From contig JALSJU010000083.1 in assembly GCA_026989145.1 (NCBI GenBank), positions 1-52,475 of the forward strand: a DNA stretch of 52,475 bases, given 5' to 3'. Under the pieces are notes generated by a model. That model did no database searches and had not been told where the DNA came from. It saw only the letters and a list, made by a program, of their open reading frames with translations. Below are positions 1-9,600 of the stretch, piece after piece. Position 1 is the first letter of the stretch; every line of letters starts with the position of its first letter. The DNA comes from Thiotrichaceae bacterium. Its GTDB lineage: Bacteria > Pseudomonadota > Gammaproteobacteria > Thiotrichales > Thiotrichaceae. The translations under genes and the position numbers were made by a program.

Positions 1-90
1 CTGGTACACCATGCGGATATTTATAAAATAGAAGGAGAAAGCTATCGAAGAAAACAAGCAGAAAAGTTAAATCAAAATCGGACAAGTTAA
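1..90 (+). pseudogene. istB: IstB-like IS21 helper ATPase, C-terminal tail only
   Basis: The window opens inside a reading frame that runs from base 1 to a TAA at 88-90. It reads LVHHADIYKIEGESYRRKQ and ends NQNRTS. The pattern [LV]VHHA...I.GESYR.K is the typical C-terminal end of IstB, the AAA+ helper that works with the IstA transposase of IS21-family elements. Only about 29 residues are visible, so whether the rest of the element is intact to the left cannot be judged. IS21-type terminal repeats overlap and follow the stop. The family call rests on a short match and on context. Confidence 0.72.
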
Positions 91-119
91 TTGACGCGAA
101 CCGGACAAGTTAGTTGACG
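79..119 (+). repeat. Tandem terminal repeats at the end of the IS21-type element
   Basis: CGGACAAGTTAATTGACG (79-96) and CGGACAAGTTAGTTGACG (102-119) are the same 18-mer with one mismatch, 23 bases apart. Multiple transposase-binding repeats near the end, just downstream of istB, are characteristic of IS21-family elements. The exact end of the element is probably within about 10 bases of 119. IS21-type ends usually finish in CA, and TACA at 122-125 is a candidate. Confidence 0.7.
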
Positions 120-440
120 TTTGATACACAGGAGATAGGTAGCGAGAACCTGTCAAAACCTATGATTCAAAATGCAATACAAGAGGCTCAAAGAGAAAGC
201 GCGCAACGTAGCAGTGTAACAGTGGATGAAATAACAACTATGCACAGAGAAGCCTACAGCGTGGCGAAGGAAGTTAAACAAGCCAGTGCAATGACTACTA
301 CAGCTCATAATCTTGCAAAGCTTCACGGATTGATAATTGACAGATCAAAAATAGAACATGGAGAACCAGAACCAATGACTTTTATTTTTGGGACAATGCC
401 ACCGAAAGGTGACATTACAATAACAAAGGGGAAAGGTTAA
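114..440 (+). pseudogene. Truncated phage terminase small subunit, interrupted by the IS21-type element
   Basis: From about codon 8 the frame reads IGSENLSKPMIQNAIQEAQ. This matches residues about 38-57 of the intact terminase-like protein encoded immediately downstream (IGNENLSKPEIQEAIQKAQ), and similarity continues to AMTTTAHNLAKLHGL versus AMNQATSGLCKLYGL. The N-terminal helix-turn-helix half (LTDKQ..F...YL.DLNATQA.IRAGYS) is missing, and its place is taken by the end of the IS21-type element. The apparent TTG start at 114 lies in the element's terminal repeat, so it is probably not a natural start. Terminase small subunits bind viral DNA for packaging. This copy would lack the DNA-binding part. 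Confidence 0.72.
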
Positions 441-442
441 AC

Positions 443-832
443 ATGAGTAAACTAACGGATAAACAAAAGCGATTCATCGAAGAATATCTTATTGATTTAA
501 ATGCCACACAAGCAAGTATTAGAGCGGGTTACAGTGAAAAAACAGCCTATTCAATAGGTAATGAGAACCTGAGCAAACCTGAAATACAAGAGGCAATACA
601 GAAAGCACAAAAGGTATTATCAGATAAAGCAGGGTTTAATCAGGAGCGTGTGCGAGAAATGTATCTTGAAGCCTTTGAGAAAGCTAAGGAGCAAGGACAA
701 CCTAGCGCAATGAATCAAGCCACCAGTGGTTTATGTAAATTGTACGGATTGAACGAGCCTGATAAGAAGGATATTAATATGAAAGGTGCTATGCCGATAA
801 CCCACATAGAATCCGTGTATGTTGAGCCTTAA
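443..832 (+). CDS. Phage terminase small subunit (Terminase_2-like)
   Basis: The 129-residue protein opens with TDKQKRFIEEYLIDLNAT, then QASIRAGYSEKTAYSIG and ENLSKPEIQEAI. This is the standard N-terminal helix-turn-helix region of small terminase subunits, which recognise phage DNA and recruit the large packaging subunit. The ATG at 443 is preceded by a purine-rich ribosome site (AAAGGGGAAAGG). It lies 2 bases after the truncated paralogue, so the pair looks like a tandem duplication. No large terminase, portal or integrase gene is visible, so this is a prophage remnant or satellite fragment. A terminator follows at 859-884. The family call is firm, but whether it functions is unknown. Confidence 0.82.
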   Translation: MSKLTDKQKRFIEEYLIDLNATQASIRAGYSEKTAYSIGNENLSKPEIQEAIQKAQKVLSDKAGFNQERVREMYLEAFEKAKEQGQPSAMNQATSGLCKLYGLNEPDKKDINMKGAMPITHIESVYVEP

Positions 833-858
833 ATAAAATCAGGAATAATAAAATTAAG

Positions 859-884
859 AGCCTCGTTAATATCGGGGCTTTTTT
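859..884 (+). terminator. Rho-independent terminator after the terminase genes
   Basis: AGCCTCG (859-865) and CGGGGCT (873-879) form a 7-bp stem with one G-T pair and a 7-base loop, followed by a T run to 884. It is oriented to end plus-strand transcription from the terminase remnants. Confidence 0.75.
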
Positions 885-950
885 GTGCCTAAACAAATAA
901 TATAAAAATAGCGCGAAATTGAACCTAGGGTAGCAAATAGGTAGCAAAAC

Positions 951-982
951 AAAAAAAGGCTACAAGCTGAAAACCTGTAACC
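951..982 (-). terminator. Rho-independent terminator after the CAT tRNA
   Basis: Read on the minus strand, GGTTACAGG pairs with CTTGTAGCC (9 bp with two G-T pairs) around a 7-base loop. A run of seven T follows (A at 951-957 on the plus strand). It sits 12 bases beyond the tRNA 3' end. Confidence 0.8.
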
Positions 983-994
983 CTTTGATTTATA

Positions 995-1071
995 TGGTGG
1001 GCCTGGAAGGACTCGAACCTTCGACCAATAGATTATGAGTCTACTGCTCTAACCAACTGAGCTACAGGCCC
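995..1071 (-). tRNA. tRNA with CAT anticodon, probably tRNA-Ile2 (lysidine type)
   Basis: On the minus strand this 77-base gene folds as a full cloverleaf. It has acceptor GGGCCTG/CAGGCCC, D-arm GCTC...GAGC, anticodon arm GTAGA-CTCATAA-TCTAT, T-arm GAAGG-TTCGAGT-CCTTC and an encoded CCA. The anticodon is CAT. The body around the anticodon stem and variable loop (ATAATC..TTGGTCG) resembles bacterial tRNA-Ile2, whose C34 is changed to lysidine by TilS to read AUA, more than elongator tRNA-Met. I favour Ile2 but cannot exclude Met. It lies just downstream of rpoD on the same strand. Its 3' end faces the prophage remnant, which fits a phage integration site. Confidence 0.9.
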
Positions 1072-1090
1072 TAGGTGTTGTGAGTTAAAC

Positions 1091-3043
1091 CTAGGAATGA
1101 CTACCTGGGTCTTTGTTCACTTCTAGAAAGCTGCGTAGCATATCTGATCTGCTTGGATGACGCAATTTTCTTAAGGCTTTTGCTTCAATTTGTCTGATTC
1201 TTTCACGCGTTACATCAAACTGTTTACCGACCTCTTCTAAGGTATGATCAGTATTCATATCAATACCGAAGCGCATGCGTAATACTTTAGCTTCTCGTGG
1301 AGTTAGGCTTCCTAATACATCACGAGTGCTCTCGCCTAAACCGGTCGATGTTGCAGAGTCAATCGGTGATTGTACGTTACCGTCTTCAATGAAATCGCCT
1401 AATGATGAGTCTTCATCATCACCTATCGGGGTTTCCATTGAAATTGGCTCTTTAGCAATTTTCATCACTTTACGGACTTTTTCTTCGGGCATTTCCATTT
1501 CAATGGCAAGTTCTTCTGGAGTTCCTTCTCGACCTTTTTCCTGGAGTAATTTCCGTGAGATGCGGTTTAGTTTATTGATTGTCTCAATCATGTGGACGGG
1601 TATACGAATGGTTCTTGCTTGGTCAGCAATAGAGCGTGTTATAGCTTGACGTATCCACCATGTAGCATAGGTTGAAAACTTGTAACCACGACGATACTCA
1701 AATTTATCCACGGCTTTCATCAAGCCAATATTTCCTTCTTGGATAAGATCAAGAAATTGTAAACCGCGATTGGTATATTTTTTAGCTATTGAGATAACTA
1801 AGCGCAGGTTAGCTTCAACCATTTCTTTTTTAGCACGTCGTGCTTTTGCTTCTCCGACAGAAACAGTACGATTTATTTCTTTAATTTGGGTTACGCTTAA
1901 ACGAGTTTGCTCTTCAAGTTTTTTAAGTTGCACTTGATTGAATAAAACATCATCTTTAAAAGGTGTTAGCGCTTCTTCTAACTGTGGGTTTTTAGCGATG
2001 TACTCATTTAACCATTCAAGATTAGTTTCGTTTCTAGGAAAACTTGTAATAAAATCTTTACGAGGCATTGCAGCTTTTTGCACACAAAATTTCATTATTT
2101 GGCGTTCATGCCCACGAATACGATCAATAATTTCGTGTAACTGACTACCTAGTTCATTGATGACTGGTTGCGTAAGTTTAAACTCCAGCATTTTCATGCC
2201 TTGTTTTTCACGTAACTCTAAATAAAGCTTATCATCACAATTGCATTGTGCTTGGCAAGCTTGAACATATAAGTCATTAAGTTCAGCAAACTTTTCTTTC
2301 GCTATTTCAGGATCAGGGCCTAGATCTTCAATTTCCTCTTCTTCACCCTCTTCCTCTTTTGCGGCCGCTGCTTCCTCTTTAGATTGTGCAGATACTATCG
2401 GTGCAGGTTCTGGAATCACATGTCGCTCAGCGGTTGGGTCGATAAAGTCCGATATCAAATCGGTCAGGCGCTTTTCTTCAGCTTCAACTTTTGCGTAAAA
2501 GTCAAGTAAAAACTCGGCAGAAGCGGGGTATGTAGATAATGCTGTTAAAACTTCATATAGGCCTTCTTCAATGCGAATCGCAATTTGAATCTCACCTTCG
2601 CGTGTTAATAACTCAACCGTTCCCATTTCACGCATATACATGCGCACAGGGTCAGTGGTGCGACCAAAATCATTGTCAGCACTGGTAAGTGCAGCGGCAG
2701 CAGCCTCGGCGGCCTCATCATCCGTGTCAGTAGCTTCTTCATTTAGTAATAGGGTATCTTCATCAGGCGCTTTTTCAAATACTTTGATTCCCATATCACC
2801 AATCATGGTAACTATTTCATCAATTTGCTCTGGGTCTACAATAGAATCTGGCAAGTGATCATTAACTTCAGCATAGGTCAGATAGCCCTGCTCTTTACCT
2901 TTAGTAATAAGTGTTTTTAAACTTGATTGTTGGTCACTCTGTGTCGCTTCATTAGGGGTACCACCGTTTAAAGCTTCTTTATTTATTGCGTCCGCTGTAT
3001 CACTTTCAACAACTTTTTTGGCCGTGTTTTTCTTACTGGTCAT
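1091..3043 (-). CDS. rpoD: RNA polymerase primary sigma factor sigma-70 (RpoD)
   Basis: The 650-residue protein has all primary sigma regions. Region 1.1 is at about 38-110 ([20 protein letters not shown]). Region 1.2 is at about 129-162 ([20 protein letters not shown]). An acidic non-conserved stretch follows. Region 2 is at about 415-485 ([20 protein letters not shown], then [12 protein letters not shown]), which contacts the -10 box. Region 3 contains [13 protein letters not shown]. Region 4 near the C-terminus ([20 protein letters not shown]) contacts the -35 box. The protein directs core polymerase to housekeeping promoters. The length is slightly above E. coli RpoD (613) because of the acidic and alanine-rich insert around 100-125 and 225-250. 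The 253-base gap upstream should hold its promoter. It lies downstream of dnaG on the same strand, but rpsU, the usual third partner, is absent. Confidence 0.98.
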   Translation of the reverse strand: MTSKKNTAKKVVESDTADAINKEALNGGTPNEATQSDQQSSLKTLITKGKEQGYLTYAEVNDHLPDSIVDPEQIDEIVTMIGDMGIKVFEKAPDEDTLLLNEEATDTDDEAAEAAAAALTSADNDFGRTTDPVRMYMREMGTVELLTREGEIQIAIRIEEGLYEVLTALSTYPASAEFLLDFYAKVEAEEKRLTDLISDFIDPTAERHVIPEPAPIVSAQSKEEAAAAKEEEGEEEEIEDLGPDPEIAKEKFAELNDLYVQACQAQCNCDDKLYLELREKQGMKMLEFKLTQPVINELGSQLHEIIDRIRGHERQIMKFCVQKAAMPRKDFITSFPRNETNLEWLNEYIAKNPQLEEALTPFKDDVLFNQVQLKKLEEQTRLSVTQIKEINRTVSVGEAKARRAKKEMVEANLRLVISIAKKYTNRGLQFLDLIQEGNIGLMKAVDKFEYRRGYKFSTYATWWIRQAITRSIADQARTIRIPVHMIETINKLNRISRKLLQEKGREGTPEELAIEMEMPEEKVRKVMKIAKEPISMETPIGDDEDSSLGDFIEDGNVQSPIDSATSTGLGESTRDVLGSLTPREAKVLRMRFGIDMNTDHTLEEVGKQFDVTRERIRQIEAKALRKLRHPSRSDMLRSFLEVNKDPGSHS

Positions 3044-3296
3044 AGTTTATTATACCTATTAGGTAGCCTAAATACGCATGCAGGTGTATTTAGAGATATC
3101 ATTATTTGTTATAGATCGCTTTCAGTAAATGAATGCTAATCAAGCATTATAGCACAGTTTCTCATCCAGTAACCTATCTCTAATGAAAGAGATTTGCTTA
3201 TTTGCAACTAATTTTAGGCTGCTATTTGAGCATAAATTGAATCACTAAATAAATGGTGACAAAACTTTAAAATTAAATACCCAGGTTAAAATTAAA

Positions 3297-5063
3297 TTAG
3301 CTTTGCTGTAATAAAAAAACTAATTCTTGTTGTTCTTGCTCGCTTAAACCCTCGGTTCTTTCCTTATGTATTAATGACTCAACTTTTTGTTCACTTGTTC
3401 GTTTATGAATATAGTTTATGCAGTCCTTAAACTCATTAGCTAATATTTCAATATCATCTGTTTCTGGCTGCCACTGCATAAGCTGAATCAAAGGTGTCTC
3501 GTACTGCGTTCCTTGCCAACGCTGCATTAATACCGCGGCATTTGTATTTGGGTTTTCCTGAATAGCTTCTATAAGTGTAGTCAATAAATCAGAACCCGGT
3601 AGGTGAGAAAGCGCAATAGGCTCAATATTCTCAACAAACTTTACCAGCTCTGGATTAGATAAAAGTAAGCTAATCGCATAACGAATTGGCGTATGCCTAA
3701 CCTCACGATTTCCTATTCGAGGAAGATTTGTTTCAGTGTGATGCGTTGATTTCTTTTGATCCGCACCTTTTAAAAAAGCAGGGGTGCTAACGCCAATTAA
3801 ACTGGATAATCTCGTAACTAACTGATCTTTAATAAAGGTATCAGGGATATTCTTAAGATACTGAATAGCGTCATCATGAAAGCGTGCCTTCCCCTCACTT
3901 GAACTAATATTATTTTGTTGGTGTAAGGAGTCTACAAAATAGTCTGTTAATGAGAGCGCATCATCAACAAACGACTTCTCAAATGCCTCTTTACCCACTT
4001 TTCTGATTTGCGTATCGGGGTCTTCACCATCGGGTAAAAATAAGAATCGTATTTCTTTACCATCTTGAATTTCTGGCAAAGCATTATTCAATGCGCGCCA
4101 AGCAGCCTCACGCCCTGCTCTATCACCATCAAAACAAAAAATCACTTCAGGTACGGCTCTAAAGAGTTGCTTTATGTGGGATGAAGTTGTCGCCGTACCC
4201 AAGGTTGCGACCGCATAAGACACCCCAAACTGTGCCAGAGCAATCACATCCAAATAACCTTCAACAACCACAATACGCTCTAACTTTTTGGTGAATTTTC
4301 GAGCCTCATACAAGCCATAAAGCTCTGAGCCTTTGTGAAACAACGTGGTTTCAGGGGAGTTGATATATTTAGGGACATCATCACCCAGTACACGCCCACC
4401 AAAGCCAATAACCTGCCCTTTCCGATTACGAATCGGAAACATAATCCGGTTACGGTAACGATCATAGGTTTTTATATTTTTGGGGTCTTCATCATTGTGG
4501 ATTAATAAACCCGAATCAATCAACTGTTGTTGCGAATAGTTTTTCGCCATCGCCTGCGACAAATTAGTCCAACCCTCAGGTGCAAAGCCAATATTAAATT
4601 GCTTACTAATCTCACCACTCAGCTCACGCCCTTGTAAATAATCAATTGCAGGTTTTGAGGCTTTTAATTGGACTTGATAAAAATCGTTCGCCTCCTCCAT
4701 TAGGGTGAATAAATCCTTAACACGCTTTTGTTGCTCTTTGCTCGGGGTATTTCCACCTTTCTCACGCGGTACAGAAATCCCTAAAGAATCGGCTAAGGTT
4801 TCTATAGATTCGACAAATTCAAGATGCTCGTATTCCATTAAGAAAGAGATGGCGGAGCCGTGAACGCCACAGCCAAAACAGTGATAAAACTGCTTATTTG
4901 GGCTTACGGTAAACGAAGGTGTTTTTTCATTATGAAAAGGACAACAAGCTGTGTATTCACGCCCTTTCTTTTTTAACGGCACGCGTGCGTTTATTACATC
5001 AATAATATCTACTCGAGTGAGTAGATCATCAATAAAATCACGCGGTATCATTCCGGATGCCAT
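3297..5063 (-). CDS. dnaG: DNA primase (DnaG)
   Basis: The 588-residue protein lays down RNA primers at the replication fork. The N-terminal CHC2 zinc ribbon is complete (C41-P-F-H44 and C62-F-G-C65). The RNA-polymerase core follows (EVIFCFDGDRAG with VVVEGYLDVIAL). The TOPRIM metal ligands are visible as E268 of EGYLD and D312/D314 of FDGD. The C-terminal part, about 430-588, is the helicase-binding domain and is poorly conserved, as usual. The ATG at 5063 gives MASGMIPRDFIDDLLTRVDI, the expected start. It is followed by rpoD and preceded by gltD, all on the minus strand. rpsU, which usually precedes dnaG in gammaproteobacteria, is not here. Confidence 0.97.
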   Translation of the reverse strand: MASGMIPRDFIDDLLTRVDIIDVINARVPLKKKGREYTACCPFHNEKTPSFTVSPNKQFYHCFGCGVHGSAISFLMEYEHLEFVESIETLADSLGISVPREKGGNTPSKEQQKRVKDLFTLMEEANDFYQVQLKASKPAIDYLQGRELSGEISKQFNIGFAPEGWTNLSQAMAKNYSQQQLIDSGLLIHNDEDPKNIKTYDRYRNRIMFPIRNRKGQVIGFGGRVLGDDVPKYINSPETTLFHKGSELYGLYEARKFTKKLERIVVVEGYLDVIALAQFGVSYAVATLGTATTSSHIKQLFRAVPEVIFCFDGDRAGREAAWRALNNALPEIQDGKEIRFLFLPDGEDPDTQIRKVGKEAFEKSFVDDALSLTDYFVDSLHQQNNISSSEGKARFHDDAIQYLKNIPDTFIKDQLVTRLSSLIGVSTPAFLKGADQKKSTHHTETNLPRIGNREVRHTPIRYAISLLLSNPELVKFVENIEPIALSHLPGSDLLTTLIEAIQENPNTNAAVLMQRWQGTQYETPLIQLMQWQPETDDIEILANEFKDCINYIHKRTSEQKVESLIHKERTEGLSEQEQQELVFLLQQS

Positions 5064-5165
5064 CTATTAAATCTCTTATTGAATAGACTTATTACAGGCC
5101 TAACTTGGAGCTTCTAAGCTAAATACCTAGAATTACAACATTTTAAATATACCAGTTGTGGTTGT

Positions 5166-6629
5166 TTAGCGTGGTAAACTCGTCGATCCCATCAAATAAT
5201 GATCAATCGCATGCGCGCATTGGCGACCTTCGCGTATTGCCCAGACCACTAATGACTGCCCACGGCGCATATCGCCTGCTGAGAAGACTTTATCCAATGA
5301 GGTGTAATAAGCTTGGCCGCCTTCGGTCTCACCTTTTACATTACCGCGTGGGTCTAGCTCTACTTCAAGTTCTTTAAGCATACCTTCGTGTACAGGGTGA
5401 ACAAAGCCCATGGCTAAGGTGGCTATGTCGGCTTTAAGTTCAAACTCAGAACCTTCAACTTCGTTCATTTTCCAATTGCCGGCAGCGTCTTGTGTCCACT
5501 CAACTTTGATGCATTGAATTGCTTTAAGATTACCTGTCTCATCGCCGATGAATTCTTTAGTGGCAACTGAAAATAGTCGTTCTGCGCCCTCTTCTTGTGA
5601 AGTTGAGGTGCGCATTTTATTCGGCCAATCGGGCCAAACTAAACCCTTGTCTTCTTTTTCGGGTGGGCGTGGCATGATTTCTAGCTGGGTAACACTTGCA
5701 GCGCCGTGGCGGGTTGATGTTCCGATGCAGTCAGAGCCGGTATCACCGCCACCGATGACAACCACATGTTTTCCTTTGGCAGATATGACTTGGTCTTCAG
5801 CATGGATGCCTTGCACCCATTTTGTATTGGCTTTTAAAAAGTCCATCGCATAGTAAACACCGTTAAGTTCGCGGCCTTTTATGCTTAAATCACGGGGTAG
5901 TTCCGATCCGCCAGTTAGCGCAACGGCATCGTATTCATCGAGTAATTGTTTCGCAGGAATATCGACACCAATAAAAGTGTTGGGTCTAAAATCAACGCCC
6001 TCTAGTGACATTTGCAACATGCGACGATCAAGCATTTTTTTATCCAGCTTAAAATCAGGGATGCCAAAACGCATTAAGCCACCGATACGCTCTTCTTTTT
6101 CAAATAGCACAACTTCATGCCCAACACGTGCGAGTTGTTGGGCAGCTGCCATACCTGCTGGGCCTGAGCCTACGATAGCAATTTTTTTGCCGGTTTTTTG
6201 TTCCGCAACTTCTGGCTTTACCCAGCCTTCGTCAAAACCTTTGTCGATTATGGCATTTTCAAGAGTTTTAATGGTGACTGAATTATCATTGATATTTAAA
6301 GTACACGATTCTTGGCACGGCGCAGGGCATATTTTACCGGTAACTTCAGGAAAATTATTGGTTGAATGCAAGGTTTCGAGAGCTTCTCGCCATTCACCAC
6401 GATAAACTTGATCATTCCAATCAGGAATCAGATTATTCACAGGGCAACCACCGTTAGGTCCGTCATGACAGAATGGAATACCACAATCCATGCAGCGCGC
6501 ACCCTGAATTTTCAGCTCGTCTTCGCTTAAGGGTTGGACAAATTCCTTAAAGTGTACGATGCGCTCATTAACGGGTGCATAACCTCGGTCATGACGTTTG
6601 TATTCTTTAAATCCTGTTGCTTTTCCCAT
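5166..6629 (-). CDS. gltD: Glutamate synthase [NADPH] small subunit
   Basis: The 487-residue protein supplies electrons from NADPH to the large subunit for converting glutamine plus 2-oxoglutarate into two glutamates. The N-terminal iron-sulfur part has two cysteine groups (C46, C49, C54, C62 and C101, C105, C109). The FAD-binding fold starts at about 148 (KKIAIVGSGPAGMAAAQQLA), and the NADPH-binding GGGDTGSDCIG lies in the second Rossmann fold. The C-terminal VFSAGDMRRGQSLVVWAI is the usual FAD-closing motif. It follows gltB by 67 bases in the same direction and is surely co-transcribed. Confidence 0.97.
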   Translation of the reverse strand: MGKATGFKEYKRHDRGYAPVNERIVHFKEFVQPLSEDELKIQGARCMDCGIPFCHDGPNGGCPVNNLIPDWNDQVYRGEWREALETLHSTNNFPEVTGKICPAPCQESCTLNINDNSVTIKTLENAIIDKGFDEGWVKPEVAEQKTGKKIAIVGSGPAGMAAAQQLARVGHEVVLFEKEERIGGLMRFGIPDFKLDKKMLDRRMLQMSLEGVDFRPNTFIGVDIPAKQLLDEYDAVALTGGSELPRDLSIKGRELNGVYYAMDFLKANTKWVQGIHAEDQVISAKGKHVVVIGGGDTGSDCIGTSTRHGAASVTQLEIMPRPPEKEDKGLVWPDWPNKMRTSTSQEEGAERLFSVATKEFIGDETGNLKAIQCIKVEWTQDAAGNWKMNEVEGSEFELKADIATLAMGFVHPVHEGMLKELEVELDPRGNVKGETEGGQAYYTSLDKVFSAGDMRRGQSLVVWAIREGRQCAHAIDHYLMGSTSLPR

Positions 6630-6696
6630 TTTAAATCTCTTCTTTAATTCTGTTTGCCGTTAACTCACAGCATATTCATAACGACTTTTAACTAAA

Positions 6697-9600
6697 CTAC
6701 GCAGCTGGCTGATTGGCATTTTTTTGCTCTAAAGCCTTGCGATAATCGACTGGCATAACTTTCACAAATTTTCTCAAATAATCACTCCAGTTATCTAAAA
6801 TCATCTGCGCACGTTTTGATCCGGTGTACTTTACATGACTTTCAATAATGCTCTTCAAGCGTGTTTCATCCGCTTCTAGCATATTATCAATATCGGCAGT
6901 TGAACTATCTGCACTTAAATGCGTTAGCTCGACCATTTCGGTATTACATAGAGTGATAAAATTGGCTTTTTCATCTAAAACATAGGCAAAGCCACCCGAC
7001 ATACCTGCCGCAAAGTTTCTACCCGTTTCACCTAAACAGACCACAATACCACCGGTCATATATTCGCAGCCGTGATCACCTAAGCCTTCGACAACCGCGG
7101 TTGCACCTGAGTTACGCACACAGAAGCGTTCACCTGCCACACCGTTAAAGTATGCCTCACCGGCTATTGCACCGTATAACACTGTATTGCCGACGATAAT
7201 ATTTTCATCAGCATTTTCGATTTTACAGTGCTCGGGTGGATAGATAATTAAACGACCACCCGATAGACCTTTACCCACATAATCATTGCCTTCACCCGAT
7301 AACTCAAGGGTCACACCTTTGGCAACCCATGCGCCAAATGACTGCCCTGCTGTACCTGTTGCATTGATATGAATCGTGTCATCCGGTAAACCTTTGTGAC
7401 CATAATTCTCGGCCACTCGACCCGATAGCATGGTGCCAAAGGTGCGGTTATGATTTTGAATTGTGATATCAATGATGACTTTTTCGCCATTTTCTAACGC
7501 AGGTTTTGCTTGTGCGATTAAGTCATTATCTAGCGCCTCATCAATACCATGATCTTGCCCCATTGTATGGTGCTCATCATCATGTGAATCAGCGTTTGGT
7601 TTAGTTAATAACTTGCTGTAATCAAGCCCCTTTGCCTTCCAGTGATCAATAACAGAGCGCATATTAAGCTTATCTGATTGACCCACCATATCTGCAACTG
7701 TGCGGAAGCCGAGTTTTGCCATAAGCTGGCGCATTTCTTCTGCAACGAAAAAGAAGTAGTTAACCACGTGCTCAGGTTTACCGGTAAATTTTTTGCGTAG
7801 CTCAGGGTCTTGCGTTGCCACACCGACAGGACAGGTATTGAGATGACACTTTCGCATCATCAAACAACCTTCGGCAATCAGTGGCGCAGTGGCAAAACCG
7901 AATTCATCTGCACCTAATAAAGCAGCAATGACTACATCACGACCGGTTCGCAAGCCACCGTCAGCTTGCACGCAGACGCGTGAACGTAGTTTATTGAGCA
8001 CTAAGGTTTGGTGTGTTTCAGCCAAGCCTAACTCCCAAGGGGAACCTGCATGACGCAATGAAGTAAGTGGTGATGCACCAGTTCCACCGTCATAACCAGA
8101 AATCGTTAAATGATCTGCGTGTGCTTTAGTGACACCGGCAGCTACCGTACCCACACCGACCTCTGAAACCAACTTAACCGATATGCGAGAACTTGGGTTG
8201 ACGTTTTTCAGGTCATGTATCAACTGTGCTAAATCTTCAATGGAGTAAATATCGTGATGTGGTGGTGGCGAAATTAAGCCGACTCCGGGAGTTGAATGCC
8301 GTACACGCCCAATTTGTTCATTAACTTTATGACCAGGTAGTTGCCCACCTTCACCGGGTTTTGCGCCTTGCGCCATTTTAATTTGGATGTCATCAGCGTT
8401 AACTAAGTATTCAGTTGTCACTCCAAAACGACCCGATGCAACTTGCTTAATCGCAGAGCGTTCAGGGTTTTTTGTGCCATCGGCTAGTGGGTTAAAACGA
8501 ACCGCCTCTTCTCCGCCTTCACCAGTATTTGATTTTGCCCCAATTGCATTCATCGCAACAGCTAAAGTTGAATGTGCTTCGTATGAGATACTACCAAATG
8601 ACATCGCACCTGTGGCGAAGCGTTTAACAATTTCAGAAACTGGCTCAACCTCCTCCAATGGAATCGGCGTATTCGCAAAGTTAAAATCCATCAAGCCACG
8701 TAAGGTTAATAAGCCTGCTGATTGCTCATCTATCTCGCGAGAGAATTCTGCAAAGGTTTCAGGGTTATTAGAACGTACCGCATGTTGTAAACGAGAGATT
8801 GTCGTCGGTGTCCAAATATGCTTTTCACCGCGAACGCGATACGCGTAATCACCACCAGCATCTAGGTGTTTTTTGTAAACTTGTTTGTCACCAAAACCAC
8901 GGGTGTGACAACGCCGTGCCTCGCGTGAGACTTCCGCCAATCCAACCCCTTCGATGGTGGTTGAAGTGCCTTTAAAGTATTTATCAATAAATTCACTGCT
9001 CAAGCCAACCGCATCAAATATCTGTGCGCCACAGTAGGAGTGGTAGGTACAAATCCCCATTTTTGACATGACTTTTTTGAGCCCTTTACCGATGGCTTTA
9101 ATGTAGTTTTCATGTGCTGTCGCGGTATCTAAATTAGGGTCAAAATAGGAAAGATTATCATCCACTGTTTCGAGTGCTAGCCACGGGTTAATCGCTTCGG
9201 CCCCATAGCCTGCCAAGGTGGCAAAATGATGAATTTCTAGCGCAGACCCTGTTTCAACAACTAAGCCTGAGTCGGTCCGCAAGCCTTTTTTAATCAAATG
9301 ATGATGTACTGCCGAAGTTGCCAATAATGCAGGAATCGCCAAACGCTCCGCTGATACATTACGATCCGATAAAATCAAAATATTGTATTTACCTTCTACG
9401 GCTTCTTGGGCTGATTTACATAAGTCACTTAATGCTGCTTCAATACCTTCTTCGCCTAGCTCGGCATCATAAGTAATATCGAGGGTTTTTGTTCTAAAGG
9501 CATCTCCGGCGTGATCGTTAATATGTCTAATTGAGTAAAGCTGTTCATTTGTTAAGATAGGCTGCTTTATTTCAAGGCGCATACTATCGGCTTTTGCATG

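Noticed and set aside
995-1071. Elongator tRNA-Met
   Set aside because: The CAT anticodon permits it, but the body around the anticodon stem and variable loop resembles tRNA-Ile2 more. This is a preference, not proof.
1069-1095. CCTAGGT...ACCTAGG hairpin between rpoD and the tRNA
   Set aside because: It overlaps the rpoD stop and tRNA 5' end and has no T run, so terminator function is unsupported.
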